A stretch of DNA of 64,000 nucleotides from assembly GCA_910591455.2 (NCBI GenBank), contig OU342822.1, positions 18,287,154 to 18,351,153 of the forward strand, read 5' to 3'. A program made the position numbers and the translations under genes. Positions 24,125-35,353 of the stretch are shown here, piece by piece. Every line of letters starts with the position of its first letter. The stretch's first letter is position 1. Below the pieces are notes generated by a model. It was not told the origin of the DNA. It saw only the letters and a program-made list of their open reading frames with translations, and made no database searches. Source of the stretch: Pholis gunnellus (lineage: Eukaryota; Chordata; Actinopteri; Perciformes; Pholidae).

Positions 24125-24166
24125 TCACAGGAATGTATCAAAATGCTGGATTCTCCCCTCCATCTC
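24125..24166 (-). CDS. atad2b: atad2b, last coding exon (14 codons with stop)
   Basis: This very short terminal exon reads EMEGRIQHFDTFL then TGA at 24127-24125. The acceptor on the - strand is ctctgtttgcggtgcag, immediately before GAG. It follows the phase-0 exon end QLLE, giving QLLE-EMEGRIQHF. This matches the conserved C-terminus I recall for ATAD2B (an E-E-M-E-R motif and a final F-x-T-F-L). The ATAD2 paralogue likewise ends shortly after a K-M-E motif. The exon is too short to stand out as an open frame. Confidence 0.85.
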   Translation of the reverse strand, partial: EMEGRIQHFDTFL

Positions 24167-24842
24167 CTGCACCGCAAACAGAGACACACACACATCAACA
24201 CATATTGCTTAGTCTCAACCAACACTGCAAACTCAGATGTGCGCATAAAGCATCTGTGCACCATGGTTTTCAATATTACTTGGAAATGTCCCACAGCAAA
24301 CAACAGCTTTCAGCGTGATAAATGATGTAAAATGAAGCAAAGCTGTGCTGGAATGAGACGGGCGATTTCTCTCAGCGTGAAAACAGCAGAGTTTGACACT
24401 GACTAAATCTGAACCGAGCCGGAGGAAGAGAGATGGATGTTAGCCTGCACTAGACCGTGATTAATGCCTCGAAGATCTTACACTGTGTGTGTGTGTGTTC
24501 TCTCATCTGAATGGCTGAGTCAGTGCGACAGACGCCGCTACAAGACACCGACGTCTACAACTAAAGTCAAGAACTTCACGGCAAAAAGATATTTGAGTCT
24601 TCTGACGAGGGGTCAACTTCTCCTCCTCTGAAAACATGCCCGACGTCACCTCCACCGGCAGCAGACGCTTCAGTCTGCGTCCAGCTGAGGAGAAGCACTC
24701 TCATACTAAATGCCGCAGTGGCTTTCATGTTAAATGAAAAATCACTGGTTCCAGCTTCTCATGTGAGGTTTTTTTGGGGGTTTTGGACTTAAAACTAGTT
24801 AATGATATTTTATTAATCAAGGTTTCACCTATTATTTGTATT

Positions 24843-24845
<3 letters not shown>

Positions 24846-24875
<30 letters not shown>
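24846..24875 (+). repeat. (AT)n microsatellite, 30 bp
   Basis: A pure AT run followed by CACACA. Confidence 0.95.
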
Positions 24876-24881
<6 letters not shown>

Positions 24882-26887
24882 TTGTTTTCTGTCTGTAGAT
24901 ATTTCTTATTCTGCCCGTTTATTACTGTATTTAGATATAAACCTCTTTAACGATGACTTTATTTACTAATGACTCCAACGCCATAAGCACGGCTGTAAGA
25001 ACTACGAAAACGAGCCTCGAGTGAAATGGAACTGCTCAATAATAAAAGGATGCTTCAGATAAACCTTCACCAGGTTTTAAATTCTTCGGAGGAACGCCGC
25101 GTTCGTGCACAACTTTATCGACTATAAAACACACTTTTTGAATTCACGAGCTAAACTTATAACGACCGATGCCCTTTGCGATCCGAGATGTTCAAGTGGT
25201 GCCAAAGTCTCCGGTTAATTAAAAACGAAGAGTACAACGTTGGCCAGCTGTTCACTTAATAATCCAGATGTAATGAAAACCAGACCCAGCGTTGGTTTCA
25301 TTTACTCTGAATGCATTTAAAAAGGTCACGGGACTGATGCTGTTCTGCATGTGGCTTTAACTACCCTTCCACTCCAATTACAACATCTTCATTGTACCAC
25401 ACACACACACACCTGTAAGCTTCTTTGTCTCCTCGACGTCTTCAACGTGCGTGATCTGGAGCGTATCTGCCTTACAGGCCCATCGCCTCGTCATCCAAAA
25501 CACAGCAGACAGTCCAACAAGTCCCCGCAGTACCTACCGTCTGTCTCACGTCGCCCCAAACAGATACAACGCGGCCGAATTGTAGATTTAAGAGTTTAAT
25601 TTCCCAGCGGGGCCATCAACACGGTGCATTAAAAAGGAAACCCAGCATCGCCGTCGAGATGTCATCAATTTGGGACAACGGCGTTGTAAATTACTCCGGC
25701 GGACCCGTCTTCTTTGAACCGGCCGTCTCTACTTCCACCTCGGATACCGATTTCCTCCATTTCCCAGATCAAATTTCCTACAACCCCTGAGAGAACAGGG
25801 TCCTCTGCAGCGTGTGTGTGTGTGTGTGTTAGAAAGCAAAAACAACAACAATCTATTCTTTTTCACTCAGAAGAAAGAGCGAGAGTTGGGAGAGAACAAT
25901 CAAGTGCATTGCGTCTGGATGAAGGTGAGTTTTCTCGAGCTACTGACAACAGATCCTCGATGATGAGGGCTTGGGCTGCATTGCTTTCTGTTCTCTATAC
26001 GACGACAACAACAACAACATCGGTACAACACGTCTTCAGAGAAGGTCTCAAAAGGGAAGCCCTCGTCTGACAATCAGAGCCAGGTGTTTACCTTGATTGA
26101 TATGAAGAGCACGCATTGTACCGCCTATCTGCTGTGATGAGAACGAGACAATAAAGATAATTCAACGGCTGTAGAAATCCAACGTGTTTTAGGAACTATT
26201 TTGCAAATCGACACAGCCTCCGATGTTGCTTTCAAAACATATGAAACATTTTCAGCAATTAACACAAATAAGCGGAGAACTAACCAACCCGTGTGATGTT
26301 CCGCCTCGGCCAGTGGCATGTGCAGCTCTGGCTAAAAAGGTCAAAGGCTCCTACAAAGTCTTAAATTGCTGTCTCAGCCTCGGGCAAATTGTATTACAAG
26401 GTCTAGGGCAATACGAACGCCAATTTGTAGATGGGGAACATAGTTGGCGTGTTATTGTGTACAGGGCAGAGACGGTCCCTGTGGCTTTGACTGGAAGCAG
26501 GGTGTAGTCCACTCCATCTGCTGAAAGGTCAGCGCTACTGGAAGAGCGAGACAAGCCGCACCCAGAGGAGGACGGCGAGGCCGAGTAAAGGAGACAAATG
26601 TATGGACACGCTCCATTTCACTCGTCTCTGCGATGTAGACACAAACAGCATTAAGTGGGAATGTCTTCAGCCCGCCATACCGAGTATCAGCCGGGCACAC
26701 GGGTGTGTGTGTGTGCGCGTGTTGTTTTGCATTCCCTTAGGGAGGAACAAGGAGATGACCCGCTGCCGAGTCGAGATGTGTGTAGGAAACGCAAGGCAAA
26801 CAAAACACGTGCCAGGCGAGCTGACATTTCTGCTCTGGAAACACCAATTTAGGCTGGCAGTATGAGATGAACCCAGACATGCGCCCT

Positions 26888-26900
26888 CCCCTCCTCCTCC

Positions 26901-26932
<32 letters not shown>

Positions 26933-26937
26933 CTCCA
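26888..26937 (+). repeat. CTC/TCC trinucleotide-rich tract
   Basis: A CTC repeat with TCTTCC interruptions, source of the spurious Arg- or Gly-rich open frames on the - strand. Confidence 0.9.
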
Positions 26938-27067
26938 CCAGCCGGCCTGTCGACAGGCGGCACCACCTGGCTGACTGCTCCCTCCCTCTGACAAGCCTGA
27001 CAGCCAGTCCTGGCTACCGGCACCAGGACACTGCCATTCCTGGCCCGCTGTCTGCGCTGACATCCGA

Positions 27068-27088
27068 CAGCAGCAGCAGCAGCAGCAG
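27068..27088 (+). repeat. (CAG)7 trinucleotide run
   Basis: Seven CAG units in an intron, not in a coding frame. Confidence 0.9.
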
Positions 27089-27299
27089 ATGACCAGATGG
27101 GATTCTGGGAAAATATACAGCAGCTTTTTCTGTATGGAACACTGTCGAGAGAGATTATAAATGAGAATGGGGGGGGAGGAGGAGACGAACGGAAAGCCGG
27201 GCGGTTATGGGTCGTACCCCGTGGACGTAAAGGTCCTTAGTGGCGAGTCCCCGGTTTGATGTCGGGACAGTTTGCTGCATATTCTTCTCCTACTTTCTG

Positions 27300-27485
27300 T
27301 CCCCACATTTACCATTATTACTTTTTTACGGCACACTTTTTATGGCATCATATACTCACTTTTTAAAAATATTTTTAGACATCCTATAACTTTTTATGGC
27401 ATACTATTCTATGACATTTTTATGAGATACTATAGTAAGATACTATATGATGATTTATTTACGACATACTATAAATAATATGGAC
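27300..27485 (-). repeat. degenerate minisatellite, block E (reverse)
   Basis: Units such as TTTTTATGGCATACTATTCT and ATGACATTTTTATGAGATAC are in the reverse orientation to block A. It lies in the last atad2b intron. Confidence 0.75.
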
Positions 27486-27749
27486 ATAAAAGAAATACAG
27501 TGGAGCGAGGCAGAGGCTGCATTATCCAACACGATATGGCTGGCTGGGGGACCTTCCGGGTGTCAGAAGCCCCAATGCATCCTGGTATATGTAGGCACTA
27601 ACTGCACGGCTCCGCGAGCTCGCACTGAGCAATACATTGCCTCAATTTACCATCAACGCTGATTTGGACGTCTAAATAAAACGTGGTGAATGTGCGGATT
27701 CTTTCCTGGATTCATCCCGTCATTGTGAACACAGGAGAGCGGCGCTCAC

Positions 27750-27878
27750 CTCCAGTAGCTGGGTCTTGTCGTACTCTCTGCGGTGTTTGTAGATACACTG
27801 GCTGAGGAGAGAGTACAGCCTCTCCAGCTGCTCCACGCTGTAGCCCTCACTCTTCATCACCACCGTACCCAGGAGAGC
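27750..27878 (-). CDS. atad2b: atad2b, penultimate coding exon (C-terminal helical tail)
   Basis: The exon is 129 nt, phase 0 at both ends, with acceptor cttccccctcag and donor GGAG/gtgagc. It encodes 43 residues: ALLGTVVMKSEGYSVEQLER followed by LYSLLSQCIYKHRREYDKTQ and LLE. The segment VEQLERLYSLLSQCIY is the most conserved part of the ATAD2/ATAD2B C-terminus and is expected to form helices. Its exact role is not established. The preceding exon ends with VVDHQRLS, which joins naturally to ALLGTVV. Confidence 0.95.
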
Positions 27879-28192
27879 CTGAGGGGGAAGACGTACAAAC
27901 ACATGACAAACGAAATAGCTTTTTATTCCTAAACATGTAATAACAATAAAACTGTCATGCATACAGCGCTGAATAACTGGTCGCACGAGATAAGCGCTGA
28001 TGCTGGTGCATGGAGATGAAGAATTTGGAGGTCAGCTCTATTCAAAAGCAATTAAGATCAGAGTGACAGCTAATTTAGGCTAATCATAATTAGAACCAAG
28101 TTTACATTTCACTGCTACTTTAATTAAAACATTCTGGACAGTCAAAGGCCCTTTTAATTGACCCGTTTCTCACATTTTACCCAAGCCAAAGT

Positions 28193-28195
<3 letters not shown>

Positions 28196-28240
<45 letters not shown>
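28196..28240 (+). repeat. (GT)n microsatellite, 45 bp
   Basis: A pure GT run, with a second related tract 120 bp away at 28359-28398 that ends in GCGT units. Confidence 0.96.
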
Positions 28241-28242
<2 letters not shown>

Positions 28243-31200
28243 ATTTAAACACGGCGCTCATCAGAATGCATGGACTGAGACGGCAAAAGACACAATAATT
28301 AAAGTTACCGTCACTGACGCAAGGCAAATAGAGGAACCTGGACAGGAATTAAACGGGGTGTGTGTGTGTGTGTGTGTGTGTGCGTGCGTGCGTGCGTGAT
28401 GCAGTGACCACAGTGTTTAACACATAAAACCGAGGCAATGTCAAGATTAATAAAACGTGGATGTTTGTCACAGCCGCTCATCAGCGGAGCGTCTGAGACA
28501 TAATTACAGTGAGCAAAAAGAGAAGTGACGGAGTCAGAGAGGTTAGCTTTGTGTTAATCACTGCGCTGCAGCCGACTGTTGAAATGACAGAACAGTCGTC
28601 TCGATTAAAGAAGCCGACGACGGCTTCACGTCAACAGACGCTTCAACTCGGGACCACAAATATGAACGTGAGAGCAACGCGTCACTTTGTTGGGATGTGT
28701 TCTAACTCCTCTGATGGGAGTTTCAAACATGAGCTTCCGTTTTAGATCCACCGGGACCCGAAGCTCTCGACCGGAATGTTGTGAACTTTCAAGATCATTT
28801 CAGAAAATATGAAAGCAAAAATCATAATGCGTAAAAAAAACCGTCCACGGTGCCATGTTTAAGGCACTCGATGTACAAAAAGATGTTGTTAAGCAGCACC
28901 GACGAACGGGTCTCACGAAGTCTCCGAGGACACCCGTCGGGCCAGATTGTGGTTACAGTTGCGTAACTATTCCTTCATCTCGCTGACAGTAAAAGTAACG
29001 GGCGACGGGGGAGATTATTAGTGCTCGTCAGAGGGCCGGCGTTGCTGTTCTTATTTGCATCACAGAAAGCCATTACGACCCCGTAAAAAAAACGGTTCTG
29101 CTCCACGCCGAGCACAACACTAGTAAGAGTGAGGAACGACACCGGTTACGCCATTAGACACTTGGTGGATGTTTAACTCCTGAGGCGGTAAACACATTTT
29201 TCTGCACTTCCACTTCAACGTTTATTTATGGTCCCATTATCTACATAAATGTTTTAACAATAGTAGATCTGGAAAAGCAGAGTAACTGAAGTTTAAATCG
29301 AGTAAAGAAGAAAACTTTTCAGACCGCTGAAAGCTAATTTCATTTCCCCACACTGTCTTAGTTTGACTTCCAGTAGGCGCCGCTGATCATACTGAACTCA
29401 ATAGCCTGGAAACCTGCCTCTGTAATTGAGTAGATAATACCTTTCAAAATGATCACACTTCTATAACTTAATCTGGCCCGAGCAGGATGATTCACCGGTA
29501 ATATGCCTTTGACATAAAAAACCTCCACCTGGCCTCTAATAACCGGAGGTCCCTCGACAAATAAAGTGTGCACACAGCAGCCGAGAACACTAAGAGTTCC
29601 TCGAATATTCAGGATTCATTCAAAGTGATAAGGATCATCGCGGCCGTCCGCCGCTCTGTATTGAGCAGATTTTATTGGATTTTTTTTTTTTTTGGGTGTT
29701 TTGTATAATCTAACTCCGGTCTAACATCAAGAGAGAGTTCTCAGGTTTCAACCCAGCCACGAGAGCTCATAAGAGAGGACCGAGTGGAGGACATGACGGC
29801 GAGACGCCGACTTTAACAACACCGGCATAACAGCTTTAATTAGCATCATTACGAGCCCTCTCACACACGCGTAATAATGGGGGAAGACACTTCTCTGACC
29901 TTCCTTTTATCCGACCGCCACTGCATTTCACTCTATTTTTCAGTATGTCCCCATCTCTTTCTTTAAGTGCATTTCACTGTTTAATAGTGCATTGTCTCAC
30001 CTCCTGCCTATTTCAATGTTTTATAGGAGGCTCTCAACCAACACTTCTCCTCCTCCTCTGAGGTTTCCTCCTCCTCCTCCTGTCCGTGCTGATAGCCTCT
30101 CTGTTTGTCGCCTCCGTTGTATCCTCTCCTCTACTGTTAGCTGGCTGATTGCAGCAGTGTACTTCCCAGCGCCTGTCAGCTTGATCAGGATGGCTGTGAC
30201 AGTGTGGGGTAAATAGTGTGTGTGTGTGTGTGTGTGTGGCTCGGTGATGGAGTGAGTGAGCTGGACACAAAAGGGCAGTAATCCCATGCGTTAAAGACTG
30301 CTACTGACATGGACCGTTTAACCCCCGCCCATCCTCGTCGTTACTCACATCTCTATCTATCGCCACCGTTTCTTAAGACCACAAATGGAGTTAATAAGGG
30401 GCCTCGTGATGGCAGCGGAGGGAACAAAGCAGAATAACGGTTCATGGAGTTATACGAGTGGCAAAGTTCTGCCCGTGTGTTATAACTTCCAGGACGAGTA
30501 ATTAACGCTGGTTTATTCTCACGTCTGATGAATTCTAACTACATATCGTGCCTAGCTTCCACGGATCGGAGCATAGCGGGTATGGAAATGCATAAACTTC
30601 TCACGATTTTTGGAAATACTTTGTGTTGTTGATCACTTGCGGCGCCTGTAGGCCAGTTAAGATGAGTCAGCAGTCAATGACGGTATGAAACAGTCAGTAT
30701 GGGTCTTTTAAAAAAATTGTGAATCACCGCAAAACACGATAAGTCCTTGTGTGTACAGGAATAAATGTGTGATGTATATATCAGGCTGATGGGTCCAGTA
30801 GTAGTGTGAGATCAGCTGAGGACGTACGCACGTGTGATGCTTTGCGGAGATAAACAAGAGGGGGATTCATGCGACTGGGTTCAGGCTGGAAACCAACACA
30901 CTTAATCACACCGCGTTGCAGCGTTCAACCCCGTGGCCCCAGGATCCATTCTAGTCACACAATCTACCCGCTGCACAGCCATCTCTCACACCATCGACCC
31001 TCCAGGCCAGGTTAGGATCACTGGGAGATAATAAAAGGCCCCACTGGGTCTACGGTTCTCAGACTGTTTCATGCTGCTCTTGGGACACCAATTGGGAGCC
31101 TTGTGCCATTTGTTACGGCACGGTAAAGAACCGCCTGCATCAGTCTACGCGGAGTGTGCGGGTTACAGAACACATGTAGAAATACTGGCCACCAGCAACA

Positions 31201-31425
31201 CATTCACTGGTGTCGAGTTGCTCTCTTAACAAATGTCACGGTGAACTCATCCAACAGTATCATATCCTTTCCCCAAAAAGAAAAACTAATACTGCTATTA
31301 CGTAATTATGTAATTCTGTGCTTCAAGTTTACAAACAAGAAACCTGTAAACAAATCACAATGCAGACTGGAGGTTACTGTGATATAGATGAGGGTCCTCT
31401 TTGATCACTGAAAGATGCTTTACTA

Positions 31426-31428
<3 letters not shown>

Positions 31429-31518
<90 letters not shown>
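31429..31518 (+). repeat. (GT)45 microsatellite, 90 bp
   Basis: A pure GT run in an atad2b intron. Confidence 0.99.
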
Positions 31519-31519
<1 letters not shown>

Positions 31520-33214
31520 TGTCATCCTCAGTAGTGAGAGAAAAACAAGGATTTGAAGCCCAACAGTCGCCGTCACCAGGGACACCATTAAGCCTTCAAA
31601 ATCTGCCTCCAAGAGACCAACGCAGTCCCCGTCTTCCTGTTTTACCTTTTCCAACACCAGTGAAGGAATGAATTATAAATGATTGTGCTCTGCTTGTTGC
31701 CAACGAGTGCCTTTAATCTGGGAGGAGTGTGGATGCGACACTGGCGGACGGGGATTTTGCTGGAGAAAAAAAGAATAAGATTTCCAGCTGCAGTGGCAAA
31801 TGATGTGGCTTCCAGAGAGCACCCCGGTCACACAGGTAATGCAATATAGATGGTGTTATCAGGGTCAGGGACGATCATGACAAATCAGATTACCACCGTC
31901 TCAGCATATTAAAATGAAATGGTCATCCCTGGTGGCTGCTGGGCATGTAAAAACCCTGCAGGGTTGACAACTCATCTTTAATGGTTCGGCTTTAAAGTCA
32001 AATGACGGATGGATTCACAGCCGTTTGATCGCTGTGCAGCCTCTTCTTTCAGTGTTAAAAAGGAGGAACATGTACCCCATATCACGCCACAGCTCCTTTG
32101 TGCAAGATCTATATAAACTACATGATTTAACGTGTTAATAAACATAATCCTGTGACGGTGATTCAACGTGTTTCCTTATGATTTTACTGTGACTCAAGAC
32201 GTTCACGTTATGGAAATGGTAAATTCACCAGTAACAGCACATCTGGGACCCAGTCAGTACAAACACATCAAATAAAAAGTACGGTATAAATAAATAAGCA
32301 AGAAATAAAACTGTGTCGGGCAAAGATCAATAGAAGAGTTGTGTTAAATCAATGTGGAGCTTTGAGATTCAGGGGCGGGTTTTCCTGAACAGGGTATAAG
32401 CTGAACCAGGACCAGGCCATGAGGTAATAAGGGGCTCATCTAAACACTGCTTACATGGACTTTCTGCTCCGCTGTGGACGAGGAAGTCGAGCTAGAAGTT
32501 TATCTTTTAACGGTAAAGCGTTCCGCTCAGTACATGCAGCATCTTAATCGTGATATATACGATGATAAAACAGTAAGGATCTCATGTTAAGATTGTTTGT
32601 TTGTATCATGTTTGCTTACAGCGTATATATATCTTCATCGATTCTCCCAAATATTGACGTCGGCTTCAGCCTGGAAAAGCCGTCGTCGGTCAGGCTGCAC
32701 TGAATTTAAGATGAAGTTTAACTATTGAAAGCACCGTCTTCCACCGTTGTGCTGTTAATCCATACACGCCAGGCTAGCGATGTAATCGTTTGACAATAAA
32801 TCCTGCTCTGCCATCATGGAACGCTGTGTCAGCAATGTGATTTAATGAATTGTATTTTGAGACGGCCTCGGCCAAATATTAGAGAATAAAATGCTAAACT
32901 ATTATCCACTTAGGGTCAAGGTAGGAATAATGAGAACTGTGAAGACGATGAAGCAACCTTTACTCTGTTCTCAGTGGTTTTGGAGGAAGATAAATAAATA
33001 ATAAAGATTATATTCAATAAAAGATATGTATGAGAGAAATACAATGTTTGGTAAGCAGGCCTTCAGGAATGAATTTAATATTTCATAAAACCGCTCCAAC
33101 AGATACAATATCACCAGGTAATAAAAAGGAGAAAGCTGCAGCACTGACTTTACACAAATAACCCCAAAACACACCTCCACATACCCGGCAAGAGCACCGG
33201 AAGAGTCCTACATC

Positions 33215-33215
<1 letters not shown>

Positions 33216-33246
<31 letters not shown>
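33216..33246 (+). repeat. (GT)n microsatellite, 31 bp
   Basis: A pure GT run in an atad2b intron. Confidence 0.95.
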
Positions 33247-33247
<1 letters not shown>

Positions 33248-35334
33248 AAACAGTGTCACATGCTGACCATACACTAAGCATTTCAGACAGTTTGACGCAT
33301 TATGAGAATATGTTTTCAGACCACACAAACTGCACTGAACCCCACAAAACCCGCCGGAGGGTTTGAAAAGGCATGTGTTCTTAAAGATGCTGTGCAGTTA
33401 TCGTCGCCTGTAGAAACAGAAGTAAATCAGATTCACACTTATCTGATGGTCCTTTGACAATCATGAGTGACGGACGCTTCTGTTAAATCTAAGCTTAAAA
33501 TAGTGATGTTTCATCAAATCTCTAAAATGTTAAACCGTTGTCTCTCACCAGATCCTGTAAAAAAAAACACGATATTCCTCGTTCGTCAGCGCAACCGTGA
33601 AGCGAATGAAAGACTCGGCCGAGACGGTCACGTGAGAGAGGAGAGGTTGAAGAAATGTATGAAAGACGAGAGCACGGTGAGGAAAAGCACCCTGAACCTG
33701 CAGGGGGTTTAAAGGGTTAAACCTCCTTTTATATTCATTATCAACGTGTGCCTTTAATTGGTAATTGAAAGCAAACGTAAGACACTAAGAGGCCAGAGAG
33801 TAATGTTTGCACGCTGACTTAGATTTCCCACCTTGGCTATCAACTAGCAACGTAATAGCGTTCTAATAGCATTATATTCCCTCCAGCAGCTACACAATGT
33901 TTCCATCAACCCAAACGCTATACAGGGGGTTGTTTTTAGACCAATACTGTCGGCCACTATAACGCTCACCAGGGTTGACTACAGCCAGACCATCTTCATG
34001 CACGGCATCACTCATCCGGAGCATGAAATCCCACACAATCTCAACCTTTAATTTGTCTGTGACTGACCTGAGTGGGAAGCGTGAGATGCGAGAACCTGCA
34101 AGAGGCCGGGGTGGGGGCGGGGGACAGAACAGCAAGAAAACACTGCTGTGTTTACGTCGTGTGAGCTATTGACACCGCTGGCCCCTCACACGCACGGCTC
34201 CGAGGCACAGCTTTGGTGGTGCAATTACATGCAGATAGCCACATTGTCAGAGCCATCAGTGGGAATGAATGAAAATAAAAGAGCCACTTCAAACGCCATC
34301 TATTTTTATTGACAATCAAACGCTGGTCCAGCACTGCTATTAAGCTGTTCTCTCTTTTGAACAGACAGACAGATGTTGTATGGAGACTTTGCCCCCCCCC
34401 CCCGCTGTTATTAGTATATATATATAAAAATAAAAGGAAGATGACAAACTGAAATGGGGCCATTTCTGTTGACAGGCTTCTTTAAGAACAGGAAATACTG
34501 ACACGCCGTAATAGCTACGCGTCAAGCCAGAAGACGCCGCACTGTGCCAGCGACTGGGAACACTAGCTCTTTCTAGGCAGCTGCTGAAGGAAACAGCCGA
34601 GCACGCCATAATCCGCGTGTTCTCGGTGAGGAGGAGGAGGAAAGAATTTGCCGGGGCCAGATTGGATTTCTTGTTACTGAATTCTCATTTGCAATCATCA
34701 GCACGACTTCTTCCCAGTCCCATCTGTGGACAAGTGTCTGATTATTGATGAAAGAAAAACAGCTGACAATAAGAGACATTTTTGGAGTAGCGAGAGAAGC
34801 CTCCGGACCTATTTATTCATGCCCGGGAATTCATTTGGATCCCGACTGCATCGAGCACCGTTTCAGGGAAAGCTGGCAATAACAGAACTTGATTTTACTA
34901 AATTAATCAGAGCAAATAACTGGGCCACGGCGCTGAAAGGCGGGACGCGGATACTGAAATAATACCACTACTACTAATAATAATAATAATAATAATCTCT
35001 GTCCTACAGGCTTCGAGTGGAGGCTCTGTGAACAAACCCAGAACACTCTGATGGTATTCAAGTCCACAGAGATTTCAGAGCCTCAGAGTCAGAAATAATC
35101 AGCCCTCTGCAATCAATGAATGTGACTGATTGAGGGGAGGAGGAACAGTGCAACACTCACTGCGGGCCCTAACACACATCAGGGCAGCATGCCAGTCCCA
35201 ACCCTGCCAGCAAATATCTGCTTAAATGGTGACTTTCATCCTGCGCACCGGATATTCAATTTGTTCCGTAAGCCAGGGATGAAAAAGCAATTATTCACAG
35301 TCCCCTCTTTTCACGATCTGTTTCTTTAAGATAT

Positions 35335-35353
35335 CCCCCCCCCCCCCCCCCCC
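35335..35353 (+). repeat. C19 homopolymer
   Basis: A second run of exactly nineteen C. Confidence 0.95.

Larger units (their letters stand above)
24167..27749 (-). other. atad2b: atad2b last intron, 3.6 kb
   Basis: No exon is seen here. It holds an (AT)n tract at 24846-24875, a CTC-rich tract at 26888-26937, a (CAG)7 run at 27068-27088 and a block of the 25-bp minisatellite in reverse orientation (27300-27485). Confidence 0.75.

Noticed and set aside
24125..24303. Reading MERRPYQVDPEQPG on the - strand as the last atad2b exon
   Set aside because: Another frame at the same place, EMEGRIQHFDTFL-stop, has a better acceptor, the right phase and the expected C-terminus.
26667..27063. Gly/Arg-rich frames of 108-118 codons on the - strand
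   Set aside because: Caused by the CTC/TCC trinucleotide tract at 26888-26937.
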